Origin: Gracilaria gracilis
Taxonomy: Eukaryota; Rhodophyta; Florideophyceae; Gracilariales; Gracilariaceae
NCBI GenBank assembly: GCA_030374805.1
Contig: JARGSG010000038.1
Location: 248,001 to 312,000 of the forward strand
Reading direction: 5' to 3'
Length of the DNA stretch: 64,000 nt
The position numbers and the translations under genes are program-made. The notes under the pieces are model-generated. The model did not search any database. It saw only the letters and a list, made by a program, of their open reading frames with translations, and had not been told where the DNA came from. This document shows positions 28,398 to 38,440 of the stretch, one piece after another (position 1 is the stretch's first letter; each line of letters starts with the position of its first letter).

Positions 28398-31300
28398 GGA
28401 GAGCTAACACTCAGATTTTGTACAGGGAACGTCCTCAATGCGGAACTTGAAAAGGACGAAGACAAAAATGTATCTCGTATATGCAATACTTTTTATACAG
28501 ATTTGGAACGCTATGGAGGCCTCCGCATTGCATCATCACTGGAACGCATTTCCATAGTTCACAACCATATCTACAAAATTGTCCGGGCAGAAGAAGAGCA
28601 GTCTCCATCAGTCTCTCTTGTGCACTGTTCACGACGAGAATCATATCTGTGCAGCGACGTTATAACCTCAGCGCTCATGGATATGAAACCACTACCGGGC
28701 GTCTGCATTTGCCCGTGCGATACTGAGGCATCACTGTCTGGGCATGCCAACCGTCTGAGAGACAACGAGGTGGAGGAATTTAAAGTAGAAAACACTATAC
28801 TACGCCCGTTATCTAAATCGTTTACAATTAACGCTACCGGTGCTGAGGGTGATATTCATACCGTAATTGTTCCCGTAAACATCTCTGGGCAGCATAATGG
28901 GGTCCTGGTGGAAAGAGATTCGTCGGAAACACGAAGGTGGAGAAACCAACCGTGTACTTCGGTGATAGTCTTCGTTGGCGCTGTCCAAGGCATGTAATGG
29001 ATCTCTTTCGCCGCGTTTTTGAGTTCGGTATATTAAATGACAGAACATCTGCTATCACGTCAACAAAGAACTTTATGTTAGACGTGAAGAAGTATTCTAA
29101 ACAAAGGGACGGTTTCAGTTGTGGTTGCTACGTAATCTCTTTGGCTTCGGAGTATGCGGCTGATCGAAGTTTCGCTCCGAGGAACACTTACGCAAAAGGC
29201 TACCGGGTGGATCGGTCGGAGCTCTATCGATGGATGGCGATTAGAAGTCGAGTTGTGCACATCCTGATGGTTTCAGAATACTACAAATCGTTCAAGGTGA
29301 CGATGAAAATGGTACAGGAGTATCGTTTACGCCACCGACATGATATTTTTCGTGTTCAGGAGGAAGGAAGGTCTCGATTGAAGAAGAATCGGAATTCAGT
29401 TCTGGAGAGAGATGATCTCTTTGTCCAGAACCGAAATCACTTGCTATCAGCCCTGAGAGGTGTGTCGAATAAAGTGAAGGAAGCGCATAAAGACCTCCTA
29501 AAGAAAGGGGATGATGCTGTGGACCTCCTTCTGAAGAAGGGGGATGATGCTATGGAGCTTCTTAAAAAGGATGAAGATGGTCACAATTCGAAGGAAAGGC
29601 ATGATCGGGACATCGGGAAGGACGGGGACGGGGATATTGATTACGACTTCATGTCGGAAGACGATGATAACGGTGTCGAAGATGCGCTGCTTACAAAAAC
29701 AGATCGAAGCACTTTGGGAATCTCTTCCACAAGCGACACCAAATCACGGAACGAGCACAAAATGCAGAATCTATCAAGAGTTTCGCTGCTAGATGCATCC
29801 CTTGGTGACATACCTGTTGTTCGTCGACAGCGAAAAATACGGTTTCTGGACAGCTTTCAGGTTGTCCAAGTCGTCCTGGACGACCTACTTGATTCTTGTA
29901 TACCACATTCTAAAAATTCTCATGAAGTGATTGCTAGGGCAGTGGGAGGTGAGCAAGTGGGTTCTAAGCGGGTGGGAGGTGAGCGAGTGCGGGCAGAGGA
30001 CATGGGGTCTGAGGTAGGGAATACTGAGGAGGAGTCATGCGAGCTGAAGAAAGTTGCGACTAAAACAGATCTGGAAAACAAAGACGGGAAGGATATGAAC
30101 AGGACTCCCCGGGGAGAGGTACATGATCTCAGAGCATTGAAATTTTCAATCTGTTCTAAACATGGCCAACTCTACTCCATGCACCACTTCAGGTTAGTGC
30201 GGAGGAAGACTAAGTTGAATGATCGTATTATCACTGGAAGGCTACGTTGTCTACAATACAAGGCCCCCGTACGTTGTCCGTCAAGTATCAACTTCTGCCT
30301 TCGCCGAGGCAATAACAAATGGAGCCTCTCTGCCTACCTCCATCATAACCATGATGCGAAAGAGTTGCCCCGAAGTGTCATTGAAGAGAGATGTAACTCT
30401 CTTCAGAAGTCAATGGCCAAGAACTACGAAGAATGGGTGAAAGAGAGTCATACAACCGGCAAAACTAGAGAGAATGAGTCTACTGTACAGTTGGGGGGTC
30501 TCATGGACTTCTGCGTCGTGAACGCAAACGACTCTGTTCTAAGCAATCTTCTTGGCTTTGATCTCGTTGATGAAGTGTTCAGGAGGAGTACGGGACGGTC
30601 TATGACATATAAAACTAATAGCTTCCGACAAAGGATGCAAAATAGCAACCCGACACAATGTGCGATTGAGCACAATGCTTGTTTCCACAACGACGGTGTC
30701 GAACCTGTTGTTGTCTGCAAATGTCACCTACCAGAGGATGTAGGAGACGTAGGAGGCGTAGGCAATGTTGGAGCTACAGGCCATCCCGTTCGAAGTGTAG
30801 GAGATGTAGGAGGCGTAAGTGATGTTGGATGCGTTGGTGATGTGGTGGGAGGCGTAGAAGATGTGGCAGGCGTAGGATATGTAAGAGGCGTAGGAGATGT
30901 ACCGCGATCGGGAGCGCGCGGGGGTCATGTAGGACATGTATTTGGTCCAACTGGCGTTGGAAAATGTGGAAAATCTTCAGGTAGTCCTCCAAAAGTCTCT
31001 ACGACTTGTCCTGACTGGGTTGCCGCATCACCAACGTGCCTGAAGAACAATATTCAGGCAATGCAGGCAACTGTGCAACGTATGGAGGGCGTGGAGGGGC
31101 ATGAAAACAGAAGTTTGGAGCTTATTGACCTGTTTTTGTCGCTCAGCGACGAGGAAGAAGTACCATTTGACCTATGTCAAATCCCTGCTCAAAGCCAAAC
31201 TCCCGGTGGTGAAGAGGAAGTAAGGGCAGAGTCTGAAGATGAACGGCGGAGCGAGACAGAGGGTGATAAAGGTACACTCGTAGAGGAGGACAAGTATCAT

Positions 31301-33874
31301 GTTGAAGACTGTTTCAAAGCGGCCGTGATTGCCTACTTTCAGAGCTTGTCCTTGGATGCTCCTGGCCATGATGTTGTGAAAGAAGTGCAACACATTGCCG
31401 AGTGTATGGGGTACTGTCTGTACACAAGGACGTCGATCTACATTGGTGGTAAAAAGGAGAACGATAAACCTAATGGTGTTGCCGGGGACCGACGTGTCCT
31501 CCGAAACTGTATTCTGAAGTGCATGAAGTATACTTGTAACCCACGGGAGCGGTGTTACTTCTCCCTCACAATTAAGACAGTTACTTCCGATAGGAATGGA
31601 GGTGGTCGGTTTTACGTCGGGGACTTCAGCCGAGCTCGACACTCGCATAAGCCATCGGAGCCGTGTGGTGTTAAGCATCTTCCACCCAAGATGAGGGCTG
31701 AAGCTCTACATATGACCAACAACCTTCATATGTCGCTCAGAGACACCCTGAGGTACTTGGAAGACAAGTACAAGAAGGTAATCAACCCAATGTCGGCAAA
31801 GGAGCAGCTCGGATATTCCAGTTCGATCAGCAATCCTAAAGACCTGGAATGTCTTAGGCTCTGGGAGGCACTTATTGGGCTCAAAAAGGAAGACGAAGGA
31901 AACAAATTCTTCTTCACATGCGACCATAGTGGACGAATGATGTCAGCGTGTTGGTCGTTTAGGGAGTGGTTACGCGACTATGAACAGTTTGGCATAGTTC
32001 CAGGAGTCTCCGTTGACTGTAAAGCTGTAGCTAACCGCTTCGGCTACCCTCTCTTTACGATCAATGGGAGGTCTCACGATGGTTTTATCCTTACATTCTT
32101 TATGGGTTTTATCGCCGGTGAGTCAGAAGAAGACTTTGTTGAAGTCCTCTCCCGCTTTCAGTCCATCATTCCGGTATCACCGGCCATGATCACCATGGAT
32201 CAATGCATGGCATGCATGAACGCTGCCGAAAAAGTTTTCCCTACATCGTTCATCTCACTGGATGAGTGGCATCTTAATCGTAATCAGATTAAGAATGTCA
32301 CGGGGTGGTGTGCGAAAATTGGGAGAAGCTCGTGGTGTGACGCTATGTCTCGGGACCTATTCAACTTACGGAGATCTAGAAGTATTTCCACATTCATACC
32401 GAGAAGGGCCGAGTTCGAATTGGCATACTTTCGAAGCTTCAAAGAAGAAACTCCATTGTGGTTCAAGTTGCTTTACCACACAAAACCGCACATGGTAGTA
32501 GCGGGCTTTCGGGACGTCGCTGTGCCCAGAAGGTATTTGTTTCAGGGTACTGGTTACACCGAGTCTTCTAATTCTTCATACCGTGCATATATACTAACTA
32601 AGAAGGTGCCGTTTTCAAAGATTCCCCATGAACTGCGGCGTTATACGGCGAAACGCGCGGAGGAGAGGAGAGCGTCTTATTTGAGAACAATGACGCCATT
32701 CAGTTCCAAGTACAGGTCTATAAGAGACTGCCAGCTACCGCTGCCGAAAACTGTCGTCGGCCAAATCATTACCGATCACACCAGCTACGCTCTCACGAAA
32801 TTCAAAGAGCTCAGCATTGAACCGTCAAAGTCCTTTGCGGTAGTCAAAGCCTCCCTCGTGGATATGGGGTCAGTACACTGGCCCGAGCTTTCTCTCGAAG
32901 GCGCTTTCGTGGGACCAATTGCCTCTTTCGAATTGGTGTGGCGGGAATCACTAACCGCTGGGAACGATGATCCAAGTTCTTCCTCACGGAAAGAAGGAGA
33001 AAAAGCACCCAGTACAGCCGCATCGAAATCCAAACGTGCTCCACCACCTCAACCATTGATGCGACGACGATCCAAACGGTTAATAGTCCTGTTTGCCTCG
33101 AAAGTGACGGGGACCGGAACGCAGGCGAAGCGCACTCTGGAGGTTAGATGTAGTTGTGGGAGGAACACATCCATGGGGTTCCCCTGCAAGCATATCGTTC
33201 GGTGCGCAATTGTTTACGGAGAGGAAGTAATGCGTCAGCCGAAGTTCAAAATGGTACTGTCGGAATACATTAAATTGGAGGAGCTCTTTGATATGTACTG
33301 GAAGACGAGCTCGGAGCAATGGGATCTTGGTAACGTCTCAATTATTCGAAGAACTTCAGGAGTCTTCGATTCTGCTGCTTTTCAACGTAAGTTGGAGACC
33401 GCAGAGGGTGAAGGAGATCTTTCGGAAGACTGGGATGCTCTGATGATCAACAAAGTTGATGAGGAGATTCGAACGTACTTCAAGTGGTCCGAAGGAAAGG
33501 CTTTGCACGACCAAATACATCGCTTGGCAGCCAACAAAAGTCCATCTGCGCTACAAAGGATCCAAAGCGTTCTCGAAAATATGAGAAGCGCTTTATCCCA
33601 CAGCAAACTGCCCGATGTCACCCTGATTAGCGCCCCCGAGATTCAACCATCGCTGGGTCCCAGTCGCATGATTATCGACAGTGATACGGCAGATGACAGA
33701 GACCTCTCAATTATAAAAGCCCCAAACCACGGGAACATACGACAGGAGAAACGTAAGCGGAGTTTTACCGAAAAGATTGATAGAACAAAGCGCACTAAAC
33801 CGAGAAAGGATGTAGAGTTTTCGTCGCAGGACATTAACAAATCGGTGAGTCAGTCGCAAGAAGCCACGCAATAA
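28398..33874 (+). CDS. Ulp1 protease-MULE transposase polyprotein (one frame change)
   Basis: The first segment (28398 to about 28940) has no ATG at its start. It reads as the first half of a C48/Ulp1 protease: RESYLCSDVITSAL, then IVPVNISGQHNGVLVE with the catalytic His at 28893. The frame then shifts by one base near 28940, and the remainder (to 33874) is open for about 1,640 codons. It continues VYFGDSLRW (Asp at 28964) and KQRDGFSCGCYVISLA (Gln and Cys, Cys at 29120). Next come a coiled coil with LLKKGDDA repeats, a Cys/His finger of FAR1/WRKY-GCM type (CLQYKAPVRC....HHNHD) and a Gly/Val/Asp repeat. The MULE core has VSVDCKAV, RSHDGFILTFFMGF, ITMDQCMACMNA and SLDEWHLNRNQ, followed by a SWIM finger CSCGRNTSMGFPCKHIV and a basic tail. 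The Trp usual after the protease His is Asn. The single shift may be a mutation or a read error; a short intron is less likely. Confidence 0.8.
30729..30910 (+). repeat. Gly/Val/Asp codon repeat inside the MULE gene
   Basis: Units of the form GATGTAGGAGGCGTA recur about a dozen times with variation, encoding a run of GDVGGVG-like residues in the transposase polyprotein. The repeat keeps the reading frame. It separates the first Cys/His finger from the transposase core and probably acts as a flexible linker. Confidence 0.75.
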
Positions 33875-34271
33875 TGGGTCCGGGTTGCTCGTAAAACTGT
33901 CCGGTCGATGACAAGAATAGTGCTTAGTTTGCGATGTGTGTAGTTAGAGTTTCTCGATGTAGTTAGTAGTGATAGTTGAAAAAGATTCAAAAGCTTACCT
34001 TTGTTGTCATGCTTGGGCTTCATAATCTTGTTTGATTACTTGCCCAGCCACAGTTTGCCGAAAGCTGAGCACCTGATAATTGCAAGTGTGCACGGGCTTG
34101 TCGCGAGACAAAGGAGAAGTGGAAGTGACACAATGTCGAATTGGCGATTGAATATGGGTGATGGGGTTCACACCCGCATGGGAGAGAGCTGGGGTAGATG
34201 GTTTCTAGGTTGCGCGCCAAAATGTTTTTGGTCTTGGTTTGAATGAGACGCAGGCTGTTTGCGTTCTGATT

Positions 34272-34520
34272 CTTGGCGCCAAGAGCGGTGTCGTGCTACT
34301 TGGAGATCTCTGATTAGCGTTAGGGGTGTTTGAGACGGGGGCAGAGTTTTCATTGGGGAAGAGGGGGAATGGGAGCTCCAATTCGCTCGACGCAAATGTG
34401 CGTTCATGATGTCATCGAGTTGGGGACCACGGCGAGCTTGAGCTGGGTCTCTCGTGTTTGATTGGCTACTACTCAATCTATATTATACATGCGGTACGTC
34501 ATGTAGATTCCCCCGGGGGC
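34272..34520 (-). repeat. Right terminal inverted repeat of the MULE
   Basis: 249 bases, inverted relative to the left end with roughly ten substitutions or small indels. It is followed at 34521-34529 by the 9-base duplication GCTCGTGTC and then by NLR copy B sequence. Confidence 0.92.
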
Positions 34521-34641
34521 GCTCGTGTCCGGCAGTTCAGACCAGGCGGTTCGAGTGTGGGACGTGGAAAGTGCGTGCGCCGTCGGCGAGCCGCTGCGCG
34601 GTCACGAGTACTTCGTGTCATGCGTGGCGATGAATGCGGAC

Positions 34642-35145
34642 GACCAAATTTGGCGGTGGGCCCACCAAAATTTAATTTACAGAGACTTGTCTCTTCATTA
34701 TTGGCTCATATTTGGCCATTTGGCGATTGGGCAATTTCCAAATGCACCCACTGAAAGAGAAAAGGCTGGCCACTTTCAGCCAAAACTCGTTGTGATCGAT
34801 TCGAGCGCACGGCTATAATCGTATCACACCGTTTCCATGCAGCAGATGACAAAGTGGTGTACGACACATACAGTACAAGTGCGTCTACCCAACTTGTCAC
34901 CTTCAACAAATCAAAGGCAACACGCAAATGCTCGACACGTGTTCTCTTGCCGAAAACAATAGCGATTTACATTACGCAATCTCGAACACAAATCGCCGAG
35001 CTTAATGCCGAAGGTAACGTTTACTCAGGCAACGCAATAACACAACAGAAGGCGTTAGCATTGTAGACATTTCTCATATTTCCCCACCGTCTCACGAGGG
35101 CGGTACGCACAGTCATCTTCCAGAAGCATCATGGATAAACCTATG
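34642..35145. other. Unassigned sequence after the end of NLR copy B
   Basis: Homology to the NLR gene ends at 34641. The following bases include a 12-base palindrome GGTGGGCCCACC within an AT-rich stretch, then sequence without recognisable genes. This could be the end of another inserted element or a deletion junction. No target duplication can be tested, because the rest of the NLR copy is not seen downstream. Confidence 0.4.
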
Positions 35146-36468
35146 TTAGAGACACCCGCTCACAATAAATCGTTGTTCATCGCGAAGAATAGCTGTTCTA
35201 ACCAAATGAATGATCAACGTGCATACAAAAGGCCCGTTCTCGCAAGCGTTGTCCGAAAGAGAAACCACCATAGAAAAGTTGTTGACTGGAAGGGTAACAA
35301 TGTTCATCGGAAGCTCTGGTGAGGTTATCACCACTCTGTCCCCGCAATCGTCGCCTCTACCCGGCGGTAGTGGGGGATCTAAATCGCGCAGTAGCTTTCC
35401 AATCGGAAGCCTTAATCGCTGAGCGTCTGACTCGATAATTCGCTGCACAGTATTGAATACCGCAAGAGCATTTAGCCCGCCCACTACTGACCCGTTCACA
35501 ATGCTTGAAACAGCTGAAAGCTGTCCTTGTGCTACTGGAGTGACAGGGTCGGGTTCACATGTTGACACACACCTGAACTGTTCGAGAGGACCAACAACTG
35601 GAGGATCGCATTCATCGGAATCCAGGCACGCAGAGCTGTTGCTTGAAGAAGAAATTGGGCAATGGGAAGGTACTGGCATTGCGGCGTTCAATCCGGGTTG
35701 TCCGACGCTCACAGCCACTAAAGATGCTGTAGGAACAGTTGTCGCAGAAGCGAAGCAAAAGTCAGGACGAAGGGCATTAGAACGGTCTAAAAATTCTCGA
35801 CTATCATCCATTCGACACGGTGGTTCCCGACCGGGTGTGTTACCCACGACAATGATTATATTAGAACCACAACCAATGATGGTATCAGCAAGTGCTTGAA
35901 GAAGTGTCGTGGGACCCGAAAAGAGTTGAAGATCATATAGGATTGCTAGAGCGTCCTGAACAGCAGTGATGTTATTGGTAGCTGCTTGCAACCGTATCTG
36001 TGACGCACGATTTGCAAACGATTCTTCTCCAGCAAAAACAGAGATCTCAATGGTGGCGGAAAGTTCTGATATCAGACATTCGGCCAGAACTGATAACTCT
36101 GTAACCACGTTGGGAAGTTGTTCTCGCATTGATGAAGAGGCATCAATCAAAAAAAGTACGATGCGAGATGGATCGTATCGCACTGTGAGCCTGAAAGCGA
36201 CCAACGAGTTTGGAGAGAGGATAAAACGAGTGATTGGGTATCGGTTATCGGGACACAAATTTACGGAAGCGAGAATAGGATTGAGAGCACATGTGTTGCT
36301 ATCGGTGGTAACGCATCCAAACTGAGCGGCAGATGCGCATTGCGATCCTAAGATTTCCTCGCAGACAATATGTGCAAAGATAGACAATTCATTGCACGCT
36401 TTCTGAGCTCGTGCTTGAGAGACAGTCAAAATGGAGAGAACGAGAAGTAGGAAAGGGGACCGAGACAT
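35146..36468 (-). CDS. Secreted von Willebrand A / integrin-beta-I-like protein
   Basis: A 440-residue ORF with an ATG start. Residues 1-21 form a signal peptide (FLLLVLSILTVSQARAQ). A Cys-rich segment of about 50 residues follows (six Cys between 25 and 72). The phrase FILSPNSLVAFRLTVRYDPSRIVLFLIDASSSMREQLPNV contains a MIDAS motif DASSS at residues 109-113, which binds a divalent metal in vWA domains. The order of a Cys-rich start, a hydrophobic strand and then the MIDAS strand is reminiscent of the PSI and beta-I domains of integrin beta chains, but that is only a resemblance. Later Cys-containing segments (CLDSDECDPPV, CVSTCEPD) form a second extracellular part. No transmembrane segment is visible. 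It is probably a wall or matrix protein; the ligand is unknown. Confidence 0.7.
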   Translation of the reverse strand: MSRSPFLLLVLSILTVSQARAQKACNELSIFAHIVCEEILGSQCASAAQFGCVTTDSNTCALNPILASVNLCPDNRYPITRFILSPNSLVAFRLTVRYDPSRIVLFLIDASSSMREQLPNVVTELSVLAECLISELSATIEISVFAGEESFANRASQIRLQAATNNITAVQDALAILYDLQLFSGPTTLLQALADTIIGCGSNIIIVVGNTPGREPPCRMDDSREFLDRSNALRPDFCFASATTVPTASLVAVSVGQPGLNAAMPVPSHCPISSSSNSSACLDSDECDPPVVGPLEQFRCVSTCEPDPVTPVAQGQLSAVSSIVNGSVVGGLNALAVFNTVQRIIESDAQRLRLPIGKLLRDLDPPLPPGRGDDCGDRVVITSPELPMNIVTLPVNNFSMVVSLSDNACENGPFVCTLIIHLVRTAILRDEQRFIVSGCL

Positions 36469-37600
36469 AGTTCAGAGTCGAGTTGAGAGAGAACGCTGCG
36501 ACTTTGAACAGTTGTCAAGATTCAGAGAGGGAGGAGAGGCAGATAACGGCCTTGATAGGGCCACGAGGAATATAAATAAAACGTTGGAGCACTATAGAAA
36601 TGTACGACAGGGGAGCCACACGCCGCGGTACAACAGTTCACGAGGGGGGACGAAACTTTTGACCAATATCTTCGATGCTCCGTCATGGATTTGGGCGAGT
36701 ATCGCGAACCCATCATAAAAACTATATATGCGGCACCACAAATTCAGAACTAATCGTCTTCCGCGAGACTTGGGCATACTATGAACGTTTCAGATGAGGA
36801 GCCTCATGACGGCGTGGCTGACATTGTTTAGGGCTTTTGCTACGCAGCTTTGCCTCGTCGAAACCATATGGTGCAAATAGGAGCAAAGACCATCTTTGCG
36901 CACGAGCACATGCCACGTTCGGGGCACCTGACGTGACTCTGTTTTGCTGCTACGAGCTGTCTATCCACTAGAGCAGCAATCTCAGTGACGACACAAATCG
37001 GCCGTGTGTGTCGAATAGCTCTCTCCTTACCAAATGTTAGATAGACTCACTTTGGTTTCATCGGCTCGCCATTGTTTTCGTCGCTTGAATTTTGATATCG
37101 CACAAAAAACGAGCAAACCACGCAACTCGGAGTCAGATTAGTGTTTTCAGTGATACTTCCGCGATGACAAAAACAAATGCGTGAACTGGTCTTCGCTTTT
37201 AGCGATCTTTGTGGTTTCTCGCTGCAGATTCTACACCAAGTGACTGTCTGCTGAGGGTTCTGCATGGACAGGAGCAGGAAGGTTATGAATTTCAACAGCA
37301 GTAGAGCGGCAATTTCGATTTCCCCCGGTTCAAGTGCTTCGGTTGTGACATACGGGAGGTTCCCTCGGTAGCGTGCGCAGCATTTGAGGCGGCATCTCGA
37401 AATCGCGATCGCAGCGAACGTTGTAAAGTTATCAAGCACTCTTCTTTATTCCTGGAAAACCTATTTATAACAGTTCACAAGTAGTTAACAGTAGCTTGTA
37501 GTAGTCGCCAACCATCGCTGTCAAAGCAGTCTAAAGTTATACAGATGTACCCCAGTCATACGCAAAGGCGACTGTTACCAACGGTACTTAGGGAAGGAAA
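36469..37600. other. Intergenic region between two divergent secreted-protein genes
   Basis: About 1.1 kb. An AT-rich TATAAATAAA block lies at 36571-36580, about 100 bases outside the vWA gene start, but in the wrong orientation for a classical TATA box. A minus-strand frame at 37047-37439 contains three CxxC/CxC pairs but lacks an ATG and was not called. Nothing else is recognised. Confidence 0.35.
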
Positions 37601-37610
37601 CTATATATAA
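37601..37610 (+). promoter_or_regulatory. Possible TATA box of the Cys-rich gene
   Basis: CTATATATAA lies about 160 bases before ATG 37769. It is the best TATA-like sequence in the region and points toward the Cys-rich gene. The assignment is positional only. Confidence 0.4.
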
Positions 37611-37768
37611 ACTACGGAGTCAGCGCGAACAGAAGTATTGGCAGATGCGGTTTCCAGTATCCAAAACGCATTGCTGGACGTCAGCCGCCAGAGGATGTTG
37701 TATCTGCCGAAAGCTGTTTCCCTCTGAACTCAATTTGGCCCCCTTGCCCTCTGCCTCTCCATCAAGCC

Positions 37769-38332
37769 ATGGCCGAAGCCCTCCCACCATCGTACTTTCT
37801 CACGTTACTTCAACTCCTCCTTTTGATCACCTCGACAGGGGCTCTCTGTCCGCCAGGGAGCAAACTCGAGGCCGGGCGTTGCATGCTATGCCCGCCCAGA
37901 TTCTTCCAAAAAGACGCTAATTCTACACAGTGCGTTCCTTGTCCGCAGGGAACTTTCGGCACAACTCTAGGTGCCACATCTCGCATGTCTTGTCTGTCGT
38001 GTCCCCTGGACATGTACAACTTCGGTGGCAGCTCCTCCTGTATCCCCTGCGCTGAGGGTCTCGTTTCGACGAGACTTGGGGACGTTCCGTGCATCACATG
38101 TAATGCAGGATTCGGAATCTCGCCCACCAGAAGCCATTGTGAACAATGTGGACATGGATTCTTCAGCAACACTCTTGGAACTTCTTGTTTTCCGTGTCCC
38201 CCGGGTACGTCCAACGTTCGTGGAGCCACTGAATGTCTGCCATGTCCTGGTGGTACGGTTCCCCGGGCACCGCGCGATTTGGATCTTTTCCGTGCTGACG
38301 CTCTGTCTCCGGATAAGATTAGCTCTGCATAA
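37769..38332 (+). pseudogene. Secreted Cys-rich GCC2/GCC3- or TNFR-like protein, stopped early
   Basis: A 187-residue ORF from ATG 37769. A signal peptide (LTLLQLLLLITSTGALC) is followed by at least four modules of the form CxxC.PG.......G...C..C, as in CPPRFFQKDANSTQCVPCPQGTF and CPPGTSNVRGATECLPC. Such modules occur in GCC2/GCC3 ephrin-receptor-like and TNFR-type ectodomains. The frame stops at TAA 38330-38332, but the same frame continues with four further Cys in the module pattern (CPPNQC, CRMC) to 38440. This suggests a premature stop in a longer gene, or a gene whose end has decayed. It is transcribed away from the vWA gene at 35146. A short functional version cannot be excluded. Confidence 0.55.
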
Positions 38333-38440
38333 TGCCCACCCAACCAGTGTTCCGCAGAGGACGGTTCCGAAAGCTGCAGAATGTGTCCTCAGAGTACTTT
38401 GTCTTCGCTAGATGGTGTGATTCGTTCACTCATGTTATAA

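Larger units (their letters stand above)
27780..34520 (+). mobile_element. 6.7-kb MULE with long inverted repeats and Ulp1 protease region
   Basis: Mutator-like element with about 250-bp inverted termini that start GCCCCCGGGGGAATC. A 9-base duplication GCTCGTGTC flanks it (27771-27779 and 34521-34529), which is the hallmark of MULEs. Copy A of the NLR gene shows the empty site GGCTCGTGTCCGGCAG. The single long coding region (28398-33874) encodes an Ulp1-type cysteine protease region joined to a MULE transposase. Between the coding region and the right terminus (33875-34271) nothing else is recognised. The two terminal repeats differ at about ten positions. Confidence 0.92.
12798..34641 (+). 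repeat. Right arm of the inverted duplication, split by two transposons
   Basis: The arm consists of 12798-16202, 27711-27779 and 34530-34641, interrupted by a Harbinger and a MULE with their target duplications. The three parts sum to 3,586 bases. Homology stops abruptly after GCGGAC at 34641; what follows is unrelated to the rest of the WD40 domain in the left copy. Confidence 0.85.
12928..34641 (+). pseudogene. NB-ARC/WD40 NLR-type gene, copy B (nonsense codon, two insertions, 3' loss)
   Basis: This is the inverted duplicate of copy A, starting at ATG 12928. It is collinear through the helical N-terminus, P-loop (13510), Walker B (13762), GLPL-type motif (14032) and the first six WD40 repeats. 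It lacks the copy-A frameshift but has TAG at 16048-16050 where copy A reads TGG. After the seventh WD40 repeat a Harbinger element is inserted at 16203-27707. The following repeat fragment (27711-27779) is then cut by a MULE at 27780-34520, and a final fragment runs to 34641, where homology ends. At least two later WD40 repeats are missing. The first 1,040 residues remain an uninterrupted frame, so a truncated NB-ARC protein with six repeats could still be made. That is inference. Confidence 0.85.

Noticed and set aside
28280-28440. Small intron before the Ulp1 region (TTTTGTACAG at 28416-28425 as acceptor)
   Set aside because: The acceptor-like sequence is plausible, but no donor gives a convincing upstream coding exon. 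Left open.
37047-37439. 130-codon minus-strand frame with CxxC pairs and a hydrophobic segment
   Set aside because: It starts at a GTG, the first ATG would remove most of it, and no known Cys-pattern family fits. Not called as a gene.
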